DNA from: DRPG01 sp964655065
Lineage (GTDB): Bacteria > Myxococcota_A > UBA796 > GCA-2862545
Direction of reading: 5' to 3'
Length of the DNA stretch: 64,000 nucleotides
Assembly (NCBI GenBank): GCA_964655065.1
Contig: CAZZLC010000006.1
Span: forward strand, 62,001-126,000
In this document: positions 43,082-51,836 of the stretch, piece by piece
How positions within the stretch are numbered: position 1 is the stretch's first letter
How the letters are laid out: each line of letters starts with the position of its first letter
Notes under the pieces: model-generated
Told to the model about the DNA's origin: nothing
Database searches by the model: none
The model's input: only the letters and a program-made list of their open reading frames with translations
Translations under genes and position numbers: made by a program

Positions 43082-44386
43082 GTGGATCGTGCGCTTCGCA
43101 TCCTGCTCGTCGTGCTCTTCGGGTACCTCTTCTTCCTCGCGATCGACCTGCTGGGTACGGGCATGAAGGAGAGCTTCGCGGAGCCGATCCGAAGCTTCCT
43201 CGAGGAGAACGGCGAGTCGTTCACCGAGCTGCGGTCGTTCGTGATCGGGATCCTCGGTACGGCGCTGATCCAGTCGTCGAGCACCGTGACGAGCATGAGC
43301 GTGGTCATGGTGCAGCAGAACATCATGACGCTGTCCATCGCGGCTGGGGTGGTCCACGGGGCCAACCTGGGAACGTCGGTGACCTCGAGCATCGTGGCGT
43401 TCTTCACGGGTGCTCGGCCGCTCACCGGCAATCCGCTACGCGACGGCTACAGCCTGCTGTTCGAGCCGCGCGGCGAGGGCTTCGAGCGCGCGGTGGGCAC
43501 GGCCGTGGTCCACGACTTCTTCAACATCGTGATGATCACGTCGATCCTCCTGCTCATGGAGCTGCCGGGGCACGTCATCCTCAACAGCTCGGAGGCGGCG
43601 GCGACGTGGCTCGGGAACACGCTGCAGGGAGGCGCCCAAGGGGTCCTCGGCGTCATGAAGTGGCTGAAGCCCGGCACCTACACCGGGCCGGTGACCGATG
43701 GCTTGCTCCAGATCGGCGCTCGCGGCTGGCTGCTGGCACTGATCGGGCTGCCGCTGTTGTTCGTGGCGCTCCGCGGGTTCACCAGCGCGATGCAGCGTCT
43801 CGTGATGCAGGGGGTCGACACCGCGAATCCCGAGCAGGTCGGTCACGTGCTGCTCGGGCGCAACGACGTCGACACCTTCGTCCGGGGCCTGGTGCTCACG
43901 ATTCTCGTTCAGAGCAGCTCGGCCACGACTTCCATGGCGGTGCCGCTGGCCGCGCTCGGCTTCTTCAGCGTGCGCAAGGTCTTCCCGTTCATCCTCGGCG
44001 CGAACATCGGCACCACCACGACCGCCCTGCTGGTCGCGTCGAGCGACATCGGTCAGCCCGGCTTTCACGCGGGAATGACCATCGCCCTCTGCCACCTGTC
44101 GCTCAACACGCTCGCCGTGGGGTTGGCCGTCGTCATTCCCGGGCTCCAGGGCAGCGTCCTCGGGGCCGCGCGATGGCTGGGGGTCCGGTCGGCGCAGCGG
44201 CCGATCACGCTCCTGTACTACCTGGGCATGCTGGTCTTCGTCACGCCGGCCGTGGTGTATCTGGCGAGCCAGGAGGTCGCGGCGCTCTACATGGGCGCGG
44301 CCATGCTCGCCCTGCTCGTCGCGCCCCACGTCTGGATGCGGCATCAGTCCGACGACGGGGAGCCCGAGTCCGAGGCGTCGGCGTAG
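43082..44386 (+). CDS. Na+/phosphate cotransporter family protein (copy 2)
   Basis: A 434-residue SLC34/NptA-type carrier clearly paralogous to the protein at 26483-27763: both open with R-LVVLFGYLFFLAID, carry LIQSSS-VTSM (about 62) and LVQSSSATTSM (about 276), and share GANIGTTTTA and GNPLRDGYSLLFEP-like segments. It is predicted to move phosphate with sodium. Differences include a longer acidic C-terminus (HQSDDGEPESEASA). GTG 43082 has an AGGGGGG site. It ends 16 nt from the convergent helicase. Confidence 0.93.
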   Translation: MDRALRILLVVLFGYLFFLAIDLLGTGMKESFAEPIRSFLEENGESFTELRSFVIGILGTALIQSSSTVTSMSVVMVQQNIMTLSIAAGVVHGANLGTSVTSSIVAFFTGARPLTGNPLRDGYSLLFEPRGEGFERAVGTAVVHDFFNIVMITSILLLMELPGHVILNSSEAAATWLGNTLQGGAQGVLGVMKWLKPGTYTGPVTDGLLQIGARGWLLALIGLPLLFVALRGFTSAMQRLVMQGVDTANPEQVGHVLLGRNDVDTFVRGLVLTILVQSSSATTSMAVPLAALGFFSVRKVFPFILGANIGTTTTALLVASSDIGQPGFHAGMTIALCHLSLNTLAVGLAVVIPGLQGSVLGAARWLGVRSAQRPITLLYYLGMLVFVTPAVVYLASQEVAALYMGAAMLALLVAPHVWMRHQSDDGEPESEASA

Positions 44387-44402
44387 GTCGGAGCGGAGGG
44401 GG

Positions 44403-46163
44403 TCAGCGCGGCGGAAGGCTGCTGGCCCAAGGCTCCTCCCAGACGCTGCAGAGCGCACCGCGCGCCTCGTGCTTCGCGAGCACCTCCGCGAAGCGCGGAT
44501 GGCGCGAGAGCGTTCCCGTGTCCCCGACCTGGAAGAGCCAGCGCCTGGCCCGGGTCAGCGCCACGGTGAGTCGTCGAGGGTCCGCGACGAAGCCCAGGTC
44601 ACCCGCGTCGTTGCTCCGCACCCAGCTCACGGCGATGGCGTCCTTCTCGCGGCCCTGAAAGGCGTTGATGGTCGCGACCTCGACGCCGGAGAGTGCGGGA
44701 TGGGCGGCGAGTCGGCCCACCTGGGCGCTGTACGGCGCGATGACCCCGATGCGATCGGGACGAACCCCCGCGGCCAGGAGCTCCGAGACCGCGAGACCCA
44801 CGATCGCCACCTCGCCGTCGTTGTACAGCGACTGCGTGCGGGGGTCGCGGGCCTCGACGAGCTCGGCGCCGGCGGTATCGACCCAGGTGAGGGGCGGCAG
44901 GTCGCCCAGGGACTGGCTCTCGACCGAGGGATGGTCCCGGTAATCGGGACCATAGACGTTCGCGACGAGCTCGCGGATGGGCGTCGCCATGCGATGTTGG
45001 ACCTCGAGCAACGGAACCGACCGATCCCGGACCAGGCGTTGCAGCAGCGAGGTGCCGAGGGGACTGCCCGGCACGAGGCTGACGGGTCCGAGCTGCTCGG
45101 GGTCCCCGACGAGAACGAGGCGCTCGACGTAGGGCACCGCGCCCCACACGGCAGGCTCGGTGGCCTGCGTGGCTTCGTCGACCACCGCGGTGGTGGCGCT
45201 CGGCCACTCCGGGGCTCGTCGAGCGAGGGTGCCAAACGTGGCCGCGACGCACTGCGCGCTGGACAGTGCGTGGTCGCGTGCCTGGTCGCGGAGCGCCCGG
45301 AGCTCTGCGAGGAGCCCACGGGCGGCGCTGGTGCCCCAGGCCCGCGAGAGATCGCGCCGTAGGGCAGAGAGCGCCGGCCCGAGGGGGGACCGATCGATCC
45401 GGGCCTCCAGCGAGAGCCCGGAGGCAGCAGAGCCGATCCGGTTCGCGTGGCCCACCCGGACGACGTCGACTCCTGCGTCCGCCGCCGACAGCGCCAGGTG
45501 GTCCACCGCGGCATTGCTGTCCGCGAGCGCCCACGGCCGCTCCCCCCGGTCCACGAGGGCCCGGAGCACCCGTGCGAGCAGCCAGGTCTTTCCGGTGCCC
45601 GGCGGCCCGTGGACGACCGCGAGGGCCGGGGCGCCCAGGGCGTGGGTGGCCGCTCGCTGCTGGGCTTCGTCGAGACCCGACAGCCCCGCGGGCTCCAGGA
45701 GGGGGGCCGGCACGGTCGAGGGAGGACCGAGCAACGCTTCGCGGAGGGGCGAGGCGTGGCGGTCGGCGGCTTCGAGGCCCTGCCGGTAGCGAACGTACGT
45801 CGCGGGATCGTGACGGCGCCTCACCTCGACGGGTCCGTCGCCCGGCGGGGCCCGTTCCAAGACGACCTCGGCGACCGCTCGCTCCACGCCGTCGCAGTGA
45901 CCGGCGACGCCGTCGACCCAGATCGGCTCGCCCGGGCCGATGCCGGAGTGGAGCATCTCGCCGTGCAGGGTGCGGAGGACCAGGCGCTCTCGGCGCCCGA
46001 TCCGCTCGACGGCCATCCTCCGCAGGGTCGGCCACGCGAATCCGGCCGCGACCTGCTCCTCGGCGGACAGCGCGGCCAGGCGTCGGTGCTCGGCAGCGGC
46101 GGCGCGCTCCTCGGCGACGAGGGCGTCGTGGAGAGCGGCGAGGTGCGGGTGCACGGGTCTCAC
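44403..46163 (-). CDS. superfamily 1 helicase, UPF1/IGHMBP2-like
   Basis: A 586-residue SF1B helicase. Motif I is VVHGPPGTGKTWLLARVL (about 188), motif Ia region WALADSNAAVDHL, motif II VVDEATQATEP (about 333), motif III VLVGDPEQLGP, then VQHRMATPI, ATINAFQGREKDAIAVSWVR and motif VI VALTRARRWLFQVGD. The N-terminal 170 residues, with a small beta-barrel, resemble the SMUBP2 family, which unwinds DNA or RNA 5' to 3'. Start GTG 46163 follows GGGA; GTG 46181 would add six residues. It lies divergent from the dehydratase operon by about 200 nt. Cellular role unknown. Confidence 0.9.
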   Translation of the reverse strand: MRPVHPHLAALHDALVAEERAAAAEHRRLAALSAEEQVAAGFAWPTLRRMAVERIGRRERLVLRTLHGEMLHSGIGPGEPIWVDGVAGHCDGVERAVAEVVLERAPPGDGPVEVRRRHDPATYVRYRQGLEAADRHASPLREALLGPPSTVPAPLLEPAGLSGLDEAQQRAATHALGAPALAVVHGPPGTGKTWLLARVLRALVDRGERPWALADSNAAVDHLALSAADAGVDVVRVGHANRIGSAASGLSLEARIDRSPLGPALSALRRDLSRAWGTSAARGLLAELRALRDQARDHALSSAQCVAATFGTLARRAPEWPSATTAVVDEATQATEPAVWGAVPYVERLVLVGDPEQLGPVSLVPGSPLGTSLLQRLVRDRSVPLLEVQHRMATPIRELVANVYGPDYRDHPSVESQSLGDLPPLTWVDTAGAELVEARDPRTQSLYNDGEVAIVGLAVSELLAAGVRPDRIGVIAPYSAQVGRLAAHPALSGVEVATINAFQGREKDAIAVSWVRSNDAGDLGFVADPRRLTVALTRARRWLFQVGDTGTLSRHPRFAEVLAKHEARGALCSVWEEPWASSLPPR

Positions 46164-46365
46164 GAGTCCCGGTCGTAGCACGCGGAGCGTGCGACTTCCC
46201 CGCGCCGATTTCCGACCGCGAGGATCGAGCTCGGCTATCTCGGGATCGTGTCGTCCGGGTCTTCAGAGGCAGGGCGCAGAGGCGGTTTCCGTGGCCGAGC
46301 TTCGCGAGGGCGAAGCGTGACCGTGGTGGCACGCGACCTGCAGAGAGACCCGAGAGGAGGTGCGC
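46164..46365. promoter_or_regulatory. divergent intergenic region, helicase / dehydratase operon
   Basis: About 200 nt containing both promoters. AGGAGG at 46355-46360 is the ribosome site of the first dehydratase gene. No clear operator was found. Confidence 0.35.
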
Positions 46366-47436
46366 GTGCAAACCCGGCGCAAAGCGATCGACGCCTTTCG
46401 GCAAGACGGGGGCCGTATCGCGGCGGTGTACCCGGTGTGGGCGCCGCGGGGGCTGCTCCGGGGCTTTGGTTACCTGCCCGTCGAGGTGTGGGGCCCACCA
46501 CAGGCCGACGTGGCCCAGGGCAGCGCCTACGTGCAGTCCTACGTGTGCAGCGTGGTCCGATGCGGGCTCGGCTGGTTCCTCCAGGGCGGGCTCGACGAGG
46601 TCGACCTGATCGTGGTTCCCCACGCCTGCGATGCCCTGCAGGGCTTGGGCAGCCTGCTCGTGGACTTCCACCGGCCCGACCGTCCGCTGTGGCCGCTCTA
46701 CCTCCCACGGGGGGAGGGGCCTTCCGCCGTGGAGTTCCTTCGCACCGAGCTGGAGCGGGGGATGGCGATGATGGCCGAGGCTGCGGGGGGGCGCCCCGAC
46801 GATGCGACGCTGCTCGAGGCGATCCAACAGGAGGAGGAGGCCGACGCCGCGCTCGGCGACCTGTTGGCGGCCCGTACGCAGGTTCCCCTGTCCAACCGGG
46901 CATTCTATGCGTTGGCCCGGTCGCGGGAGTACCTGCCCGCCGAGGAGTTCACGGTTGCCGTGAAGGACGTTCTCGCGTCGCCCGGGGCCCCTCCCGAAGC
47001 GGGCGGCGTGCCCGTCGTCATCTCGGGCATCGTGCCCGAGCCCGTCGGTCTGCTCGACGCGCTGACCGACGCGGGGGCGCTCGTGGTGGGCGACGACATG
47101 GCCGCGCTCGGCCGTCGGGTCTTTCCACCCGGTCGATCGGAGGATCCCGTCCGACGGAGTGCCGAGCGGCTCCTCGCCGGTGCCCCCTGCTCCACGCGGA
47201 GCAGTCCCGTCGACGCCCGGGCCGACTTCCTCGCGGGTCTCGCGGACACGACCGGCGCTCGGGCCGTGGTCTTCGCGGTGCCTCGGTCGTGCGAGCCCGA
47301 GCAGTTCTACCGCCCGCTGCTCCAGAAGGCGGTCCGCGCCCGTGGGCTGAAAGAGCTCTCCCTCGAGGTCGAGATCGACGCCCCGCTCCCCCATCAGGCA
47401 GTCACGCGCCTCGAAGCGCTGTTGGAGGTCTCGTGA
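46366..47436 (+). CDS. 2-hydroxyacyl-CoA dehydratase / benzoyl-CoA reductase subunit (small)
   Basis: A 356-residue subunit of the HgdB/BcrC family. Three likely [4Fe-4S] ligand cysteines are in the family positions: SYVCSVVRCG, VVPHACDALQG and PRSCEPEQFYRPLLQKAV. The start AVYPVWAPRGLLRGFGYLPVEVWG matches the N-terminal substrate lobe. The enzyme removes water from (R)-2-hydroxyacyl-CoA via a ketyl radical, or reduces an aromatic acyl-CoA in the benzoyl-CoA reductase branch; motifs do not decide. GTG 46366 has AGGAGG. Its stop overlaps the next start (GTGA), and three coupled genes form the system. Confidence 0.9.
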   Translation: MQTRRKAIDAFRQDGGRIAAVYPVWAPRGLLRGFGYLPVEVWGPPQADVAQGSAYVQSYVCSVVRCGLGWFLQGGLDEVDLIVVPHACDALQGLGSLLVDFHRPDRPLWPLYLPRGEGPSAVEFLRTELERGMAMMAEAAGGRPDDATLLEAIQQEEEADAALGDLLAARTQVPLSNRAFYALARSREYLPAEEFTVAVKDVLASPGAPPEAGGVPVVISGIVPEPVGLLDALTDAGALVVGDDMAALGRRVFPPGRSEDPVRRSAERLLAGAPCSTRSSPVDARADFLAGLADTTGARAVVFAVPRSCEPEQFYRPLLQKAVRARGLKELSLEVEIDAPLPHQAVTRLEALLEVS

Positions 47437-48758
47437 GCGCGCTCGGACATCTTCGCTACCACGTGGCGGTGGATCTGGTTGGTCGGGCAGCCCTCCGTTG
47501 GCAGCGGCGGTCCCAGGAGCGCCGCTGGGCGCGCCGCACCTGGAAGCACGACCACCTCAACCCACCCTTGAACTGCAGCCCACGGCTCAAGGAGCTCATC
47601 AGCGCCCACTACCTCGAGGGGCGCTACGCCAACGGGCACGAGAAGGTCGCGTGGGTGACCTCCGGCGCCCCGATCGAGGTGCTCGTCGCCCTCGGCTTCT
47701 ACCTGCACTATCCCGAGAACCACGGCGCGGTCTGCGGCACCCTCAAGGTGAGCGAGCCCCTCCAGCAGGCCGCGGAGGACGCGGGATGGTCGCCCGATCT
47801 GTGCAGCTACGCGCGCACCGACATCGGCCACGTGCTCACGGGCAACACCCCGGTGGGCAAGCTGCCCCGGCCCGATCTCCTCGTCGCCTGCACCAACATC
47901 TGCCAGACGGTCTTGCTGTGGTACCGCGTGCTCGCCGAGCACTTCGGCTGTCCGCTCGTGGTGATCGACACCCCGTTCCTCTACTTCGAGCGCGCCCCCG
48001 ACCACGCCGAGCGCTACGTGCGCCAGCAGATCGAGGCCGCCATCGAGACCGCCGAGCGCGTCGCGGGGCGCTCGCTCGATCCGGCGCGGTTGCGCGATGT
48101 CACCCGACGCTCGCGCGACGCGGTGGACCTCTGGGCCGCGGTCATGGCCACGGGAATGGCTCGCCCCTCACCGCTGACCGCCTTCGACGAGTTCATCCAC
48201 ATGGCGCCCATCGTGGAGATGCGGGGTCACGAGTTCACGGTTAGCTACTACGAGACGCTGCTCGCCGAGCTTCGTCAGCGGGTCGAGCGCGGAGTGGGAG
48301 CCCTCAAGAACGAGCGGCGGCGGGTGCTGTGGGACAACCTGCCCGTGTGGTACCGCATGCGATGGCTCGGCGATCGCCTCGCCGAGCGCGGGGTGGCCAT
48401 GGTGGCGTCGACCTACACCAATGCGTGGGGCGAGCTCGGTCCCCTGATCGACCCCGCCGATCCCATCGGGTCGACGGCCCGGGCCTACCTTCACCCCACC
48501 CTCAATCGGGCCACCGCGCACAAGCTGGCCGTCATCCAGCAGATGGTCGAGGACTACCAGGCCGATGGCGTCATCCTCCACAGCGACCGGTCGTGCAAGC
48601 CCTACTCGGTGGGCCAGATCGACCAGCGCGACCGCCTGGTGAGTCAGCTCGGCGTGCCTGCGTTGCTGCTCGAGGCCGACCACTCCGATCCTCGTGCGTT
48701 CGCCGACGAGCAGGTGGAGACCCGCCTGCAGGCCTTCTTCGAGATGGTGGACGCATGA
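47433..48758 (+). CDS. 2-hydroxyacyl-CoA dehydratase / benzoyl-CoA reductase subunit (large)
   Basis: The 441-residue partner subunit. Cysteines in the family positions include AVCGTLKVSEPLQQ, LVACTNICQTVLLW and HSDRSCKPYSVGQIDQRD; the last, with GVPALLLEADHSDPRAF after it, is highly diagnostic. The N-terminal 50 residues are basic. GTG 47433 overlaps the upstream stop and has GGAGG four bases before it. Together with the previous subunit it should form the oxygen-sensitive heterodimer whose iron-sulfur centre receives one electron from the activator encoded next (ATGA overlap). Confidence 0.9.
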   Translation: MSALGHLRYHVAVDLVGRAALRWQRRSQERRWARRTWKHDHLNPPLNCSPRLKELISAHYLEGRYANGHEKVAWVTSGAPIEVLVALGFYLHYPENHGAVCGTLKVSEPLQQAAEDAGWSPDLCSYARTDIGHVLTGNTPVGKLPRPDLLVACTNICQTVLLWYRVLAEHFGCPLVVIDTPFLYFERAPDHAERYVRQQIEAAIETAERVAGRSLDPARLRDVTRRSRDAVDLWAAVMATGMARPSPLTAFDEFIHMAPIVEMRGHEFTVSYYETLLAELRQRVERGVGALKNERRRVLWDNLPVWYRMRWLGDRLAERGVAMVASTYTNAWGELGPLIDPADPIGSTARAYLHPTLNRATAHKLAVIQQMVEDYQADGVILHSDRSCKPYSVGQIDQRDRLVSQLGVPALLLEADHSDPRAFADEQVETRLQAFFEMVDA

Positions 48759-49600
48759 ACATCGTGGCCCTGGGACTGGATGCAGGGTCGACCACCGCCA
48801 AGATCGTGGGGGTCGACACCTCGGGCAACCTCGTCTGGCACCACCTCGAGCCCACCGAGCCCCTGATGGAGGAACAGGCGACCCGGCTCGTTCGTCGTGG
48901 GCGCGACGCCGCGGGAGCCCCGGTTCCCGTGGTGGCCACGGGCTACGGGCGCAAGCTCGTGCGGGAGGCCGACCGCGCCGTCACCGAGATCACTTGCCAC
49001 GCCACGGGGGTGTACCGAGCCCTCGGGCACGGCGGCACCCTGGTCGACATCGGCGGGCAGGACTCCAAGGTCATCGTCGTCGACCCCGCGGGCACCGTGG
49101 CCAACTTCGGGATGAACGACCGCTGTGCTGCGGGCACGGGGCGCTTTCTCGAGGTGGCCGCCGCGCGGCTCGGGCTCGATCTCGACCAGTTCTCGTCCAC
49201 CGCCCTCGCCGGCACCGAGGAGGCAGCGATCAGCTCTACCTGTACGGTGTTCGCAGAGTCAGAGTTGATCTCCACGCTCGCCCGAGGGGTGCCGCTCGCG
49301 CAGGTGGCGCGGGGGCTGTTCCGGTCCCTCGCCAGACGGGTCGGGAGCCTCGCCAGGAGCGTGGGCACCAAGCCGCCGATGATGCTGTCGGGTGGGGTGG
49401 CGCAGAGTGAGGCGATGCGCGCGCTCCTGGCCGAGGAGCTCGGGGCCGAGGTCTCGGTCTCGGTGCATCCCCAGCTGATGGGGGCCTACGGAGCGGCGCT
49501 CCTCGCGCTGCGCCGCCGAACCATCGCGGAGCCCCCGGGTGGGGTCGTGCCCTCCTCCGAGCCGTGCCCGAGCGGAGCCCCGGGTTGCGCCCGGCGCTGA
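48755..49600 (+). CDS. dehydratase activase (BadF/BadG/BcrA/BcrD ATPase family)
   Basis: A 281-residue ASKHA-fold ATPase that passes electrons to the dehydratase by ATP hydrolysis. It opens GLDAGSTTAKIVGVD (phosphate loop), followed by VDIGGQDSKVIVVD. The two Cys that bind a subunit-bridging [4Fe-4S] cluster are in NDRCAAGTGRFLEVAA and SSTCTVFAESEL. The C-terminal LSGGVAQSEAM closes the fold; a short Pro/Cys-rich tail is extra. ATG 48755 overlaps the previous stop (ATGA). No electron donor ferredoxin is adjacent. Confidence 0.92.
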   Translation: MNIVALGLDAGSTTAKIVGVDTSGNLVWHHLEPTEPLMEEQATRLVRRGRDAAGAPVPVVATGYGRKLVREADRAVTEITCHATGVYRALGHGGTLVDIGGQDSKVIVVDPAGTVANFGMNDRCAAGTGRFLEVAAARLGLDLDQFSSTALAGTEEAAISSTCTVFAESELISTLARGVPLAQVARGLFRSLARRVGSLARSVGTKPPMMLSGGVAQSEAMRALLAEELGAEVSVSVHPQLMGAYGAALLALRRRTIAEPPGGVVPSSEPCPSGAPGCARR

Positions 49601-49634
49601 TGAAGTCCGACGGCGCCCGGCGCCCGAAACTGGG

Positions 49635-49640
49635 TACACT
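49635..49640 (+). promoter_or_regulatory. candidate -10 box for the membrane histidine kinase
   Basis: TACACT in the context TGGGTACACT lies eight bases before ATG 49649, without a Shine-Dalgarno in between, so the message may be leaderless. The upstream gene ends only 48 nt away. No clear -35. Confidence 0.35.
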
Positions 49641-49648
49641 CCACAGCA

Positions 49649-51766
49649 ATGACTGCGCTGCTCTACCTGCTGGTCGCCGTCTCCGCGATCTCCCTCGCGA
49701 TCGAGGCGTACCTCGCGGACCGCGACGACCCCGCGCGCCAAGCCTTCCTCGGCTTGAGCCTCACCGTGGGGCTCGCCTACTTCACCTTCGCGCTCTCGCT
49801 GCTTCCCGGGCTCGAGGCGGTTCGGTCGGTCCACGTCTTCGCCGGAGCGCTCGTTCCTGCGGCCGCCCTCTGGACCCTCGATCGGGCGTTCGTCGGCGAC
49901 GACCCGGCGCCGACTCCGGCGATGCGCACGGTCTACGTCGTGTCGGTGCCCCTCGCCATCGCGATGGGCGGATTCCACGCCGTCCTGTTCGACGGCACCG
50001 AGGCCATGCGGTGGCCCGCGATGGTGGTCGGACTGTTCGCGACCTACGGCTTCGGCGTGGGTCTGGGGCGGCTCTCGAGATCGTTCTCGAGCACCCCGCT
50101 GCGGATCGACCGCACCCGCATGGGCTACCTCTTCGGGATTCTGGCGGCGGCCGCTGCGTTCACGCTCATCGAGGGCCTCGCGCGGCAGCTCGTGCCCGCC
50201 GACCCGAGCCAGCTCACGCCCTGGGGCTCCCGCGCCGTCGCGCTGCAGGGGCCCGTGCCCCCGATCTCGACCGTGTTCGCGGGGCTCGCGGTGTACTTCC
50301 TCTACCACTCCGTCGTGGTCTCGCGGCTGCTCGACGTCACGGAGCTGTTCTCCCGCGCCACGACCGTCTCCTTGTCCGCCCTGGCGCTCGTGCTCACCAT
50401 CCAGTGGGTGAGCACCATGACCACGACGTGGGTGGCCCACTCCGCATTCCACGTCTTCGTCGCGGCGCTCTTGTTTCTCGCCGCCTACGATCCGCTCCGC
50501 GAGACCATGGCGCGCATCGCGAACCGCTTGTTCGACCGACGATCCGCCCAGCTCGTCTCGGCGCTGGACCAGGTGTCCCAGCGCTTGCCGGCGATTATCG
50601 ACACCGACACCCTGGTCGACGTCACCCTCACCACGCTTCACAGCTCGGGCCGTGTGCCTGTCTGCTCGATGTACCTCTGGGACGAACGGCTCGACGCGTT
50701 CACCTGTGTCGACTCCCGAGGCCACGAGCAGCCCCCGCTCGCGGTCGTCGCCGAGCACCCCTTCGCGGACCGGTTCACCCGCGGCGCTCCTTGGTACCTC
50801 CGCAGCGGAGTTCGCAGGCGCGCGCTGCACGACCCGCAGCAGGCCGAGGTGCTCGCCTTGATGGACGCGATGAACGCGGATCTGACCCTGCCCTTCGTGA
50901 ACGGCAACGTCGCGCTCGGCTGGCTGCACCTCCGCGACGAGGGTTGGTCCGACGGCTACTCGGCCGAGGACATTCTCAAGCTTCAGCGCATCGCCGCCGC
51001 GATCAGCGTGGTCCTCGGCAACGTCCGCAGCATCCAGGCTCGCGAGGAGCAGAAGCGGCTCGCAGCGCTGGGCGCGATGGCTGCGGGCTTGGCTCACGAG
51101 ATTCGAAACCCCCTCGCCGGAGTGAAGGGCGCTGCCCAGTTCCTTCAGTCCGAGAAGCTCGACGGGGAGGCGATGGAGATGCTCCAGGTCGTGGTGGACG
51201 AGACCGACCGGCTCAACATCGTGGTGAGCCAGTTCCTCGACTACGCACGACCGTTCGAGCTCAACCCCGAGGTCGCCGACCTCAACGCCGTGGTCCACCA
51301 AGCGCTGATGCTCGTCCGAGCCCAGGGGCTGCCTGAGGAGCTGCGTCTCGTGGAGCACTGGGAGGAGCCGCTGCCGGCCATTCCCCTCGACCGGACCCGG
51401 ATGTCACAGGTGTTCATCAACCTCCTCCAGAACGCCCTTCAGGCGATGCCCGACGGGGGCACGCTGACCGTGCGCACGCGACAGACGGGGCGCCGCGCCG
51501 GTCTGTCGATCGAGGTGGCCATCTCGGACACCGGCCCCGGTATCGATGCCGAGGTCCGCGAGAAGCTGTTCGTGCCGTTCTTCACTACGAAGCAGGGGGG
51601 CACCGGGCTGGGGCTTCCCATCTGCCGTCGCATCGTCGAGGCGCACGGCGGGGAGCTCGACGTGCACTCGGTGAAGGGCCAGGGATCGACGTTCGTGGTG
51701 CGGCTCGACCCGGAGAAGCTGCCGTCGCCGGTCTCCTTGCCGCCGCGAGCGGTGGCCGCCACCTGA
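49649..51766 (+). CDS. membrane sensor histidine kinase with GAF domain
   Basis: A 705-residue kinase. The first 290 residues contain about eight helices in a 7TM-like sensor region. A GAF domain (about 330-465) precedes the acceptor His in MAAGLAHEIRNPLAGVKG (about 484). The ATPase shows VFINLLQNALQAMPDGG, the SDTGPGID G1 box, FVPFFTTKQGGTGLGLPICRRIVEAHGG and a closing GQGSTFVVRL. The family resembles NtrB-type kinases. No response regulator is nearby. ATG 49649 has no Shine-Dalgarno site. Confidence 0.94.
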   Translation: MTALLYLLVAVSAISLAIEAYLADRDDPARQAFLGLSLTVGLAYFTFALSLLPGLEAVRSVHVFAGALVPAAALWTLDRAFVGDDPAPTPAMRTVYVVSVPLAIAMGGFHAVLFDGTEAMRWPAMVVGLFATYGFGVGLGRLSRSFSSTPLRIDRTRMGYLFGILAAAAAFTLIEGLARQLVPADPSQLTPWGSRAVALQGPVPPISTVFAGLAVYFLYHSVVVSRLLDVTELFSRATTVSLSALALVLTIQWVSTMTTTWVAHSAFHVFVAALLFLAAYDPLRETMARIANRLFDRRSAQLVSALDQVSQRLPAIIDTDTLVDVTLTTLHSSGRVPVCSMYLWDERLDAFTCVDSRGHEQPPLAVVAEHPFADRFTRGAPWYLRSGVRRRALHDPQQAEVLALMDAMNADLTLPFVNGNVALGWLHLRDEGWSDGYSAEDILKLQRIAAAISVVLGNVRSIQAREEQKRLAALGAMAAGLAHEIRNPLAGVKGAAQFLQSEKLDGEAMEMLQVVVDETDRLNIVVSQFLDYARPFELNPEVADLNAVVHQALMLVRAQGLPEELRLVEHWEEPLPAIPLDRTRMSQVFINLLQNALQAMPDGGTLTVRTRQTGRRAGLSIEVAISDTGPGIDAEVREKLFVPFFTTKQGGTGLGLPICRRIVEAHGGELDVHSVKGQGSTFVVRLDPEKLPSPVSLPPRAVAAT

Positions 51767-51779
51767 CGAAACATCGACC

Positions 51780-51797
51780 TCGGGTGGCGGAACCCGA
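51780..51797 (+). terminator. small hairpin 3' of the membrane histidine kinase
   Basis: TCGGGT (51780-51785), loop GGCGGA, ACCCGA (51792-51797) is a perfect 6-bp stem beginning 14 nt after the kinase stop and ending just before TAGACT at 51800-51805. No T-run, so terminator activity is uncertain; it could instead be an operator. Confidence 0.3.
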
Positions 51798-51799
51798 TG

Positions 51800-51805
51800 T
51801 AGACT
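51800..51805 (+). promoter_or_regulatory. candidate -10 box TAGACT before the lipoprotein pair
   Basis: TAGACT lies 31 nt before GTG 51837 with CTGGAG between. The same hexamer occurs at 14606 and 43050. No clear -35. Confidence 0.3.
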
Positions 51806-51836
51806 GTCGCGTGACACGGAGACTCTGGAGTGCCGC

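Noticed and set aside
46366..49600. Inference that the organism is a strict anaerobe
   Set aside because: The dehydratase system alone does not show it; photolyases and the rest of the window point to light and probably oxygen exposure.
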